A DNA stretch of 5,600 nt from an uncultured Verrucomicrobiota bacterium (GCA_946615275.1 CAMOHV010000108.1:1-5600); one strand, 5' to 3'. Shown: positions 1 through 5,600, counted from the stretch's first letter. Notes: generated by a model from the sequence alone, not told the origin. Translations and numbers: made by a program.

Positions 1-114
1 TCTTTTTCGGGTGCATGGGGACATGATACCAAAGAGCCGGATGAGACGCAAGGGGGAAATGAGATTTTAATGCGGACGAAATCGCAGGGCGTACTGGACG
101 TTAAGAATGAATAT

Positions 115-143
115 TTGCATTTTTCAGCCAGATGTGATATCAT
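115..143 (+). promoter_or_regulatory. Candidate sigma-70-type promoter with extended -10
   Basis: TTGCAT at 115-120 (three of six to TTGACA) is followed by a 17-base spacer and TATCAT at 138-143 (five of six to TATAAT). TGA at 135-137 directly before the -10 makes an extended -10 (TGnTATCAT), which can offset the weak -35. Transcription would begin near 150, giving a leader of about 70 bases before the ATG at 219. TGATATCA (135-142) is also a perfect 8-base palindrome overlapping the -10, which may be chance. An overlapping CATAAT (141-146) is an alternative -10. Promoter consensus in this lineage is not known to me, so this is a pattern match only. Confidence 0.45.
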
Positions 144-205
144 AATACGTGTTCATTAGTATCCATCCCTCCGCCAAATGAAGAGTGCGGCGATGAGTTG
201 ATGGG

Positions 206-212
206 AAAGGAA
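206..212 (+). promoter_or_regulatory. Shine-Dalgarno sequence that decides the start of the large gene
   Basis: AAAGGAA lies here. Measured from AGGA (208-211) it leaves 7 bases to the ATG at 219 and 4 bases to the ATG at 216. The more upstream in-frame starts, TTG at 198 and ATG at 201, have no comparable purine-rich motif at a normal distance, so 219 is preferred, with 216 next. Confidence 0.55.
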
Positions 213-218
213 TCAATG

Positions 219-335
219 ATGGTGAAGACGATGAAATCCATGAAAGTAAATGTAATGAAAGCGAATGCAAAGAGAGGCGACGGCAAGTCGCCTTTTCTCT
301 GTGCGACGGCGGCGCTTTTGACAATGGCGGCCAGC
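219..335 (+). other. Predicted N-terminal Sec signal peptide with Met-Lys-rich n-region
   Basis: Numbering from the ATG at 219, residues 1-23 are positively charged and contain four Met-Lys or Met-Val-Lys pairs. Residues 24-39 (SPFLCATAALLTMAAS) form the hydrophobic core, and A-A-S before G-G satisfies the small residue at -3/-1 rule for signal peptidase I, so cleavage after residue 39 is proposed. The n-region is longer than usual. The Cys in PFLC precedes most of the hydrophobic core and does not fit a lipobox, so a lipoprotein is unlikely. Confidence 0.65.
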
Positions 336-3300
336 GGCGGGCTGTTGTACGAACCGGCGAACTACGCCGCGCAGGACAACCTGGTCGTCAACTACGACGG
401 CATCCGCAATGCCGGTCTCTTGAGGGCGCACGACCCGGCCGCGGCCGTGTGGCAGAGCGTCGGCCGCGTGCCCGACGACGCGGAGTTCTTCGCCAAGGAA
501 GGCGACGCGAGCGCATGGGCCGCCGACGGCTTCCACTTCGCCGGCGGCGCCTACGCCAAACTGAAGTACAACTACTCATTCGGCGACAACATGACGGTCC
601 AGATCGTCTGCGACGTGAGGGGCAGCGAAAACACCTCCTCCTGGCCGACGTTCTTCGGCAACTGGAACGACCGGGCCAACGTCTACTTCAGCGACAAGAA
701 AAACGGCACGGTCGTTTTCAAGGCCGACTATTCGACCGGCCTCGGCTGGCAGTCAAGAGGCAGCGTGACGTGCGGAGCGCGGGTGACGTATCTCAACGCC
801 GCGCTCGCCGCCGCCGAGCACAAGCAGATCGTCGTGGCGGGCGATTCGTTCACTACGGGCTGGAAGGAGGGCGGCCTCACGGTGACGAACAGTGTCGGCA
901 GCCAGTCGTGGTCGATCGGCAGCGCGGGAAACGGCGCCGCCTACGGCGCGTCCGACCTCGACGCGCGCTACCTTGTCGGCACGATCAAGGCCGTCCGCGT
1001 CTACAACAAGGTTCTCTCGAACGCGGAACTTGCCGCGAACCGAGCGATCGACGAGGCGCGCTTCTTCAACGGCATCCCCGTGACGAACGTCGTGGTGGCG
1101 ACGGCGGTGGCCGGGCTGGAAGGCAACGAGAGCGCCGGCGCGTACGCCTACGACGAAGACGGCTACACGTTCACCGCGCCGCAGAAGGCGGCGAAGGACG
1201 GCGTGGCGTATGCCTGCACCGGCTACAAGCTCGAAACCTGGAACGGCTCGTCCTGGTCCGCGCCAGTCTCCTTCTCGTCCTGCTCCTACACCGCCGCCGA
1301 CACCGCGGCCAAGGTGCGCCTCACGTGGCAGTGGCGGCGCGCGCACGCGGAGGTCGCGACGGACCTCGACCCGCTCTTCGACGAGTACGTGACGGACGGG
1401 CTCGTGTTCCACCTCGACGGCTTCCGCAACGTGGGCGCGGACAAGCCGCACGACTCCTCCTCGCCCCGCTGGGTCGACCTCGTGGGCGGCAAGGTCGCGA
1501 GCATCCAGCATGACGAATCCGACGCCAGCACATGGCGGGACGACGGCTACTTCTTCGGCGGCAGATCCTTCGCCCAGACCTACCCTCAGCTTTCGGAGCT
1601 CAACGGCAAGAACGTCCTGACCGTGGAGATCGTGTGCGACACGACCACGAACGCGCTCGCGAAACTCGAGACGTCGCGTTCGCCGAACATCCTGTGGCCG
1701 AACCTGATCGGCTGCGGCGACAACGACTGGCTGAACGTCTACTACGACCAGAACAGCACAAACGACAGGCTTACGTGGAAGAACGCCGGGGGCGGAAACA
1801 ACAACATCGCGAAGGGCACCTGGACGGGGCATTACGCGACGGCCATCCGCAACGGCACGAAGAACTACATCATGCAGACGACGAACATCGCGAACGCCGC
1901 ATCCGTGACCACGTCCAGCGGAAACCTCGCGACGCAGACGATCCGCATCGGATGCGCCGGCAGCATGCTGGGCAAGCGCGAGCAGCGCTGGTTCCTCGGC
2001 ACGATCAAGAGCGTGAGGATCTACAACCGCGTCCTCACGGACGACGAACTTCACAAGAATCGCGAAATCGACGAGATACGCTTCTTCGGCGCGAAGAATC
2101 CGTCGGCGAACGTCATCGTGGCCTCCTCCGTGCGAGGGGTCTCCGGCGACGAGCCTGAAGGCGAGTACGCGCTGCCGGCGGGCGGGCGCACGTTCACGGC
2201 TCCGGCTTCCGTTACCGTGGGCGACGACGTCTACTCCTGCACGGGATACACGCTGGAGACGTGGGACGGTTCCGCGTGGGGCGAGCCCGCCGCCTCCGCA
2301 TCCCTGTCCTGCGCGCTCGCCGACGCGTCGGCGAAGGTGCGCCTCACGTGGCAGTGGACGCACACGGCCGGCCCCGGCTACGACGCCGCGTTCAGCGACT
2401 ACGTGACGGACGGCCTCGTGCTGCATCTCGACGGCGTGCGCAACACCGGATCCCTGCCCGTCCATGACGCGGGCGCGACGGCGTGGGCCGACCTCGCCGC
2501 GAAGGGCGGCGCGGCGAACTTCGTCGTCGGCGAGGACGGCAGCCGGTGGAAGGACGACGGCTACTTCTTCTGCGGCGTCAATGCGGCGAGCTACGCCGTG
2601 ATGAACGGCACTCGCACCCTCGGCGCCGCGTTCACCGCCCAGGCCGTCCTCGACTTCGACTGTAACGCCTCGCACCGCATCGACACCGGGTGGCCGCAGT
2701 TCGTGGGGACGACGGCGGCGTCCGGCGATCCCTTCGCGTGGTACTACAACCAGAACAACACCGGCAACCCCGGCGTGAACTTCAAGGTGGCGAACACGCA
2801 CATGGCGGCCGTCACCGAGTGGGGCGGCGAATACGTGAACGGACGCGCCGACGGATCGGCCGCGGCGAATTTCCAGACGGCGACGCCCGCCGCGACGCAG
2901 GCGTTCGACAAGGTTCCCGGCACGCAGACGTTCACGATCGGAAGCGGCAACGGCAGCGACAGGGGTTACATGTCGCGCAAGCTGTACGGCACGGTCAAGT
3001 CCATCCGCCTCTACGGCCGAGCCTTGACGGACGCCGAGCTCCTGCAGAACCGCGCGGCCGACGAACTGCGGTTCTTCGGGCGCTCCCCGGCGGCGGCGGG
3101 CGACCTCGTGGTCCGCTCCGGCGTGGAGGGGCTTTCCGGCGACCAGCCGAACGGCGCGTACCGCCCGGCGACCGGCTGCACGTTCTCCGCTCCGCCCGAG
3201 GCTGTCCTGAACGGCGTTCCCTACGAGCTCAAGGGCTACACGCTCGAGACGTGGGACGGCTCGGCCTGGGGATCCCCTGTCGTGTGCGACGGCATTCATG

Positions 3301-4403
3301 CCGTCGCCCCCGACGTCTCTTCCTCCTCGAAGCGCCTCACGTGGAACTGGGCCGTGAAGAGCCGCATCACCAGAATCCGTGACGGCTACGACGTGGGCGA
3401 CTACGTGCAGGACGGCCTCTACCTCTTCTACGACGGCATCCGCAACGCCGGCGCCACGGCGGAACACGACCCGGAGGCGACCACGTGGGCGAACCTCGGC
3501 ACGGGCGGCGCAAGTCTGGACGCCGCGTTCGACGCCGCGACCGGCGACTCGTCCGGCGGCTGGGCGGAAAATGGCTACGACTTCGTCTATGGCGGCAAGT
3601 TCGCGACCATCGGCGCCAATCCCTCCTTCGGGAACAAGGTCACGATCCAGGTCGTCTGCGAAGCGACGGCGGGGACGGCCTCCTATCCCACATTGATCGG
3701 CTCCACGGGCGACTACCTGAACCTCTATTCCGACGCGGCGGCCAAGCTGCTCGTCGGCAAGGTGTTCAACGCCCGCGAGGAATCCGGCAACACCAAGGCC
3801 GGGCAGCGCAAGCAGATGGCGGGGACGTGGAACAGGCAGTATGCAAACCTCGACTGGCACGCGGGCATGCTGAACGTGTTCGATTCGACCGTGCCCGATC
3901 CGGCGGCGTGGGTCGGAAAGTGGCGCTACAACTGGCAGGAGTTCAAGGACAATCCGTTCTACATCGGCGGCGTGTACAAGGAAGGCGACGCGAGCTACAT
4001 CAACGCCCGCCGCTTCAGCGGCAGGATCCATGCCGTGCGCGTGTACATGCGTTCGCTTCTCGACTTCGAGCTCGAGCACAACCGCATGGTGGACGAGGCG
4101 CGCTTCAGGGGCAATCTGCCGGAATGGAACGTGCTTGTGGACGGGAAGTTCTCCGACTACGAGGGCGAAGGACCCGGCCACTACCTCGTGGAGGGCACGC
4201 ACACCTTCACGGCGGGGGCGGCGAACGACCCTGAGAGCGGAAGACGGCGCAAGGTGGTGGGCTACACCATCGAGACGTGGGATGGCTCGGTCTGGGGCTC
4301 GCCCGTGTTCCACGGCGGTGGATCCTGCACCGTCAACGCCGGGGCGAAGGTGCGCATCACGTGGAAGTGGCAGCCCGACGGCACAGCGATCATCTTCCGA
4401 TGA
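219..4403 (+). CDS. Large secreted protein with four LamG-like modules
   Basis: This protein of about 1394 residues was probably exported and has no visible enzyme domain. After a Lys-rich N-terminus and hydrophobic segment (residues 24-43), four tandem modules begin near residues 49, 390, 728 and 1062. Each starts with Y-V-x-DGL...DG-[IFV]-RN-x-G...HD...W and runs through a jelly-roll-like region to G-T-[IV]-K-[AS]-[VI]-R-[VIL]-Y-[NG]-[RK]-x-L-[ST]-[ND]-x-EL...NR...DE-x-RFFG, the typical end of LamG/concanavalin A-like lectin folds (Laminin_G_3 type). A beta-rich segment follows, with TFTAP, GYTLETWDGSAWG and RLTWQW. The C-terminus (...DGTAIIFR) has no membrane helix, PEP-CTERM or other sorting signal. 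LamG domains often bind sugars or proteins, so an adhesin or glycan-binding role is inferred. Codon third positions are overwhelmingly G or C, with CTC/CTG for leucine. Start chosen at ATG 219 from the Shine-Dalgarno; 198, 201 and 216 are alternatives. Its stop overlaps the next gene. The frame and secretion are secure; the function is not. Confidence 0.9.
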   Translation: MVKTMKSMKVNVMKANAKRGDGKSPFLCATAALLTMAASGGLLYEPANYAAQDNLVVNYDGIRNAGLLRAHDPAAAVWQSVGRVPDDAEFFAKEGDASAWAADGFHFAGGAYAKLKYNYSFGDNMTVQIVCDVRGSENTSSWPTFFGNWNDRANVYFSDKKNGTVVFKADYSTGLGWQSRGSVTCGARVTYLNAALAAAEHKQIVVAGDSFTTGWKEGGLTVTNSVGSQSWSIGSAGNGAAYGASDLDARYLVGTIKAVRVYNKVLSNAELAANRAIDEARFFNGIPVTNVVVATAVAGLEGNESAGAYAYDEDGYTFTAPQKAAKDGVAYACTGYKLETWNGSSWSAPVSFSSCSYTAADTAAKVRLTWQWRRAHAEVATDLDPLFDEYVTDGLVFHLDGFRNVGADKPHDSSSPRWVDLVGGKVASIQHDESDASTWRDDGYFFGGRSFAQTYPQLSELNGKNVLTVEIVCDTTTNALAKLETSRSPNILWPNLIGCGDNDWLNVYYDQNSTNDRLTWKNAGGGNNNIAKGTWTGHYATAIRNGTKNYIMQTTNIANAASVTTSSGNLATQTIRIGCAGSMLGKREQRWFLGTIKSVRIYNRVLTDDELHKNREIDEIRFFGAKNPSANVIVASSVRGVSGDEPEGEYALPAGGRTFTAPASVTVGDDVYSCTGYTLETWDGSAWGEPAASASLSCALADASAKVRLTWQWTHTAGPGYDAAFSDYVTDGLVLHLDGVRNTGSLPVHDAGATAWADLAAKGGAANFVVGEDGSRWKDDGYFFCGVNAASYAVMNGTRTLGAAFTAQAVLDFDCNASHRIDTGWPQFVGTTAASGDPFAWYYNQNNTGNPGVNFKVANTHMAAVTEWGGEYVNGRADGSAAANFQTATPAATQAFDKVPGTQTFTIGSGNGSDRGYMSRKLYGTVKSIRLYGRALTDAELLQNRAADELRFFGRSPAAAGDLVVRSGVEGLSGDQPNGAYRPATGCTFSAPPEAVLNGVPYELKGYTLETWDGSAWGSPVVCDGIHAVAPDVSSSSKRLTWNWAVKSRITRIRDGYDVGDYVQDGLYLFYDGIRNAGATAEHDPEATTWANLGTGGASLDAAFDAATGDSSGGWAENGYDFVYGGKFATIGANPSFGNKVTIQVVCEATAGTASYPTLIGSTGDYLNLYSDAAAKLLVGKVFNAREESGNTKAGQRKQMAGTWNRQYANLDWHAGMLNVFDSTVPDPAAWVGKWRYNWQEFKDNPFYIGGVYKEGDASYINARRFSGRIHAVRVYMRSLLDFELEHNRMVDEARFRGNLPEWNVLVDGKFSDYEGEGPGHYLVEGTHTFTAGAANDPESGRRRKVVGYTIETWDGSVWGSPVFHGGGSCTVNAGAKVRITWKWQPDGTAIIFR
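363..1385 (+). repeat. Module 1 of the tandem LamG-like repeat
   Basis: About 341 codons. The LamG-like part covers residues 49-285, from YAAQDNLVVNYDGIRNAG to GTIKAVRVYNKVL and ARFFNG. The beta-rich tail covers 286-372, with CTGYKLETWNGSSW and KVRLTWQW, followed by a charged linker (RRAHAEVATDLDPLFDE). The opening lacks the VTDGL form seen in modules 2 and 3 and resembles module 4 instead. Two tail cysteines (in YACTGY and SSCSYT) could form a disulfide. Confidence 0.85.
1386..2399 (+). repeat. Module 2 of the tandem LamG-like repeat
   Basis: Exactly 338 codons. The LamG-like part (residues 390-624) opens with YVTDGLVFHLDGFRN, contains WRDDGYFFGG and ends with GTIKSVRIYNRVLTDDEL and IRFFG. 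The tail (625-713) has TFTAP, CTGYTLETWDGSAWG and KVRLTWQW, with a possible cysteine pair as in module 1. The linker is THTAGPGYDAAFSD. It shares a 19-base exact match with module 3 (1538-1556 and 2552-2570) and a 24-base exact match with module 1 (1311-1334 and 2334-2357). Confidence 0.87.
2400..3401 (+). repeat. Module 3 of the tandem LamG-like repeat
   Basis: Exactly 334 codons. The LamG-like part (residues 728-954) opens with YVTDGLVLHLDGVRN, contains WKDDGYFFCG and ends with GTVKSIRLYGRALTDAEL and LRFFG. The tail (955-1044) has CTFSAP, LKGYTLETWDGSAWG and KRLTWNW. The first tail cysteine of modules 1 and 2 is replaced (YELKGY), so the predicted tail disulfide is absent. The linker is AVKSRITRIRDGYDVGD, more basic than the others. 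Confidence 0.87.
3402..4403 (+). repeat. Module 4 of the tandem LamG-like repeat, C-terminal
   Basis: 333 codons plus the stop. The LamG-like part (residues 1062-1298) opens with YVQDGLYLFYDGIRNAG and ends with GRIHAVRVYMRSLLDFEL and ARFRG. Its middle is unusually rich in Trp and basic residues (GTWNRQYANLDWHAG, WVGKWRYNWQEF). The tail (1299-1384) has TFTAG, VGYTIETWDGSVWG and KVRITWKW, then only ten more residues to the stop. Only the second tail cysteine is kept (GGGSCTV). The opening is closest to that of module 1. Confidence 0.85.
4400..4403 (+). promoter_or_regulatory. ATGA stop/start overlap coupling the two genes
   Basis: The ATG of the glycerate kinase (4400-4402) overlaps the TGA of the large gene (4401-4403). 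No Shine-Dalgarno-like purine run stands in the 20 bases before the ATG, so initiation probably depends on ribosomes that have just terminated. This arrangement is typical of translationally coupled genes in one transcript. Confidence 0.75.
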
Positions 4404-5527
4404 AGTTCGTCTTTGCGATAGACTCCTTCAAGGGGAGCATAGATTCGGTCTCCGCCGGAAGGGCGGCGGCCGAGGGCGCTAGGAGGGTGTTTCCCGACGC
4501 GGAGTGCGTGGTGCGTCCGCTGGCCGACGGCGGCGAGGGTACGGTTATGGCGCTTGTGGCCGGACTGGGTGGAGAGGTCAGGAAAGTTCGGGTCACTGGG
4601 CCGACTGGGCGGTCGGTCGTGGCGGCCTACGGGCTTCTTGGCGACGGCAGGGCCGTCATGGAGATGGCCGAGGCCGCTGGCCTTGCGCTGGTCCCGCGCG
4701 GAGAGCGCGATCCGCTTGCAGCCACGACGTTTGGCGTGGGCGAGATGGTCCTCGATGCGGTCCGGCACGGCGCGTCGTCGATTGTGATGGGCATAGGCGG
4801 CAGCGCCACGAACGACGCCGGCGCTGGGATGCTGCAGGCGATGGGATGGAGGCTTCTGGACGCGCGGGGGCGCGATCTGCCGCGCGGAGGCGCGGCGCTT
4901 GCCGCGATTGCGGACGTAGTCCCGCCTCCAAAGCAGCCGGAGTGCAGTCTGCGCGTCGCGTGCGATGTGGAGAATCCGCTTTGCGGCCCGAACGGAGCGA
5001 GCGCCGTGTTCGGTCCGCAGAAGGGGGCGTCGGACCGGGACGTGGCGGCGCTAGACGCGGCGCTGGCGCGGTTTGCGGAGGTGGCGGATCCCGGAGCCCG
5101 CTTCGCCTCGATGCCTGGCGCCGGCGCCGCCGGAGGTCTGGGCTTCGCTCTTGCGGCAATGCTAGGCGCGGAGCTTGTGCGAGGCGTGGATCTTATAATC
5201 GACGAGACGCGCCTTGCGGATCATGTGGCCGGGGCCGACGTGGTGGTGACCGGCGAGGGGCGGCTTGACACCCAGACCGCGATGGGCAAGGCGCCCATCG
5301 GCGTGGCGCGTCTCGCCAAGGCGCATGGTGCGCGCACAATTGCCATCGCGGGATGCATCGGCGACGGCGCCGATGCGCTGAACGAAGCCGGGATCGACGC
5401 TTTCTTCCCCGTATTGCGCAAGGTGGTGACGCTGGACGAGGCGCTTGACGCCGCCGCCACCGCCGAGAACATCGCCGCGACGGTCGAGCAGGTGTTCAGA
5501 TGCCTACGCGCCGGCGGAATGGCCTAA
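4400..5527 (+). CDS. garK/glxK: Glycerate kinase, class II (2-phosphoglycerate-forming)
   Basis: This cytoplasmic enzyme phosphorylates D-glycerate with ATP, in this family normally to 2-phosphoglycerate, feeding glycerate from glyoxylate, tartronate semialdehyde, glucarate or serine-type degradation into lower glycolysis. The 375-residue length matches the family (E. coli GarK and GlxK are about 380). Family motifs appear in order: DSFKGS (8-13), PLADGGEGT (40-48), MEMAEAAGL (87-95), GIGGSATNDAGAGMLQAMG (131-149), CDVENPLCGPNGAS (188-201), FGPQKGA (204-210), GAGAAGGLGFAL (240-251) and TGEGRLDTQTAMGKAP (284-299). Nothing looks truncated. The start at 4400 gives the expected MKFVFAIDSFKGS; an upstream in-frame ATG at 4277 would add 41 residues read out of frame from the previous gene and is rejected. 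Codon choice differs from the upstream gene (many CTT, some ATA and AGG). No other glycerate-pathway gene is in the window. The family assignment is secure; which paralogue cannot be told. Confidence 0.96.
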   Translation: MKFVFAIDSFKGSIDSVSAGRAAAEGARRVFPDAECVVRPLADGGEGTVMALVAGLGGEVRKVRVTGPTGRSVVAAYGLLGDGRAVMEMAEAAGLALVPRGERDPLAATTFGVGEMVLDAVRHGASSIVMGIGGSATNDAGAGMLQAMGWRLLDARGRDLPRGGAALAAIADVVPPPKQPECSLRVACDVENPLCGPNGASAVFGPQKGASDRDVAALDAALARFAEVADPGARFASMPGAGAAGGLGFALAAMLGAELVRGVDLIIDETRLADHVAGADVVVTGEGRLDTQTAMGKAPIGVARLAKAHGARTIAIAGCIGDGADALNEAGIDAFFPVLRKVVTLDEALDAAATAENIAATVEQVFRCLRAGGMA

Positions 5528-5529
5528 AG

Positions 5530-5600
5530 TCACTTCTTCGCCGCCGGGACGGCGATCGAGGATCCCTTCATATCCGTCCAGAGCGTGCCTTCGCCGGAGT
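5530..5600 (-). CDS. 3' end of a convergent gene, product unknown (partial)
   Basis: Read leftward, one frame is open from the window edge (5598) to a TGA at 5530-5532 and encodes 22 residues ending WTDMKGSSIAVPAAKK. Nineteen of the 22 codons have G or C in the third position, as in the two complete genes, whereas the other two minus frames are not better candidates. If real, it stops 2 bases from the glycerate kinase stop. The fragment is too short to identify a family. Confidence 0.5.
   Translation of the reverse strand, partial: SGEGTLWTDMKGSSIAVPAAKK

Larger units (their letters stand above)
1..218. other. AT-richer intergenic leader before the large secreted-protein gene
   Basis: By hand count this stretch is about 45% G+C over its first 180 bases, far below the genes that follow. 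Short open frames exist on both strands (for example plus frame 1 is open from 1 to 159), but none has the strong G/C third-position bias of the real genes or a recognisable product. I read it as non-coding. It contains a candidate promoter and a Shine-Dalgarno sequence, listed separately. No RNA gene or strong terminator hairpin for an upstream gene is apparent. Confidence 0.6.

Noticed and set aside
1..159. Plus frame 1 open from the window edge to TAG at 157-159, and frame 2 open to TAA at 68-70, as possible tails of an upstream gene
   Set aside because: Third-position bases show no G/C bias like the real genes, base composition is intergenic, and neither peptide looks like a known C-terminus. 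A short upstream tail cannot be fully excluded.
291..302. PFLC in the N-terminus as a lipoprotein lipobox
   Set aside because: Pro at -3 and Leu at -1 do not fit the lipobox, and most of the hydrophobic core follows the cysteine rather than preceding it.
124..324. A 66-codon minus-strand open frame over the start of the large gene
   Set aside because: It overlaps the promoter, Shine-Dalgarno and signal-peptide region, is Ser/Leu/His-rich, and has no recognisable product.
449..1513. Other long plus-strand open frames inside the large gene (also 1532-2158, 2690-3382 and 3485-4234)
   Set aside because: They share one alternative frame, give low-complexity Arg-rich proteins and repeat wherever the module sequence repeats, as expected for shadows of a GC-rich gene.
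753..4313. A 1186-codon open frame on the minus strand
   Set aside because: It lies entirely antisense to the large gene. Strong G/C bias at third positions and the repeated modules keep stops out of the opposite strand. Its translation is Arg/Val/Ala-rich without any recognisable domain, while the plus frame shows clear repeated LamG motifs.
4277..4399. N-terminal extension of the glycerate kinase from the ATG at 4277
   Set aside because: The extra 41 residues are read out of frame from the conserved tail of module 4, and family proteins begin at MKFVFAIDSFKGS.
5538..5555. Hairpin TCGCCG/CGGCGA with a 6-base loop as a rho-independent terminator
   Set aside because: The stem is only 6 bp, lies within the likely minus-strand coding end, and has no T-run after it on either strand.

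Overview
The window is a high-GC bacterial stretch. By hand count, about 45% G+C upstream of the first gene rises to roughly 60-78% inside the genes. It holds two complete co-directional genes and the 3' tip of a third, convergent gene. I suggest an uncultured member of the Kiritimatiellota/Lentisphaerota/Verrucomicrobiota group, probably from a gut-like habitat. This rests on the style of the large protein (Lys/Met-rich N-terminus, LamG-like modules joined to 'GYTLETWDGSAWG' segments) and is inference, because no marker gene is present.

Region 1-218 is a short, AT-richer leader. It carries a plausible sigma-70-type promoter with an extended -10 (115-143) and a Shine-Dalgarno sequence (206-212). 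From 219 to 4403 runs one gene for a secreted protein of about 1394 residues: a signal peptide followed by four tandem modules of 333-341 residues. Each module has a LamG/concanavalin A-like half (about 230 residues), then a beta-rich half of about 90 residues ending in a K-V-R-[LI]-T-W-x-W strand, then a short linker. No membrane anchor, sorting signal or catalytic domain is visible, so the likeliest role is extracellular binding of glycans or other surfaces.

From 4400 to 5527 is a full-length class-II glycerate kinase (2-phosphoglycerate-forming, GarK/GlxK family) whose ATG overlaps the upstream TGA in an ATGA. The arrangement points to co-transcription and translational coupling, yet the two genes differ clearly in codon choice and have no obvious metabolic link. 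From 5530 leftward-reading sequence looks like the last 22 codons of a minus-strand gene ending 2 bases from the glycerate kinase stop.

The most interesting object is the four-module protein. Its modules have nearly constant length. The LamG halves pair by similarity as outer (1 and 4) and inner (2 and 3), while the tail halves follow a different pattern, with modules 1 and 2 closest. This suggests recombination between modules. I see no RNA gene, insertion sequence, CRISPR array or defence system.
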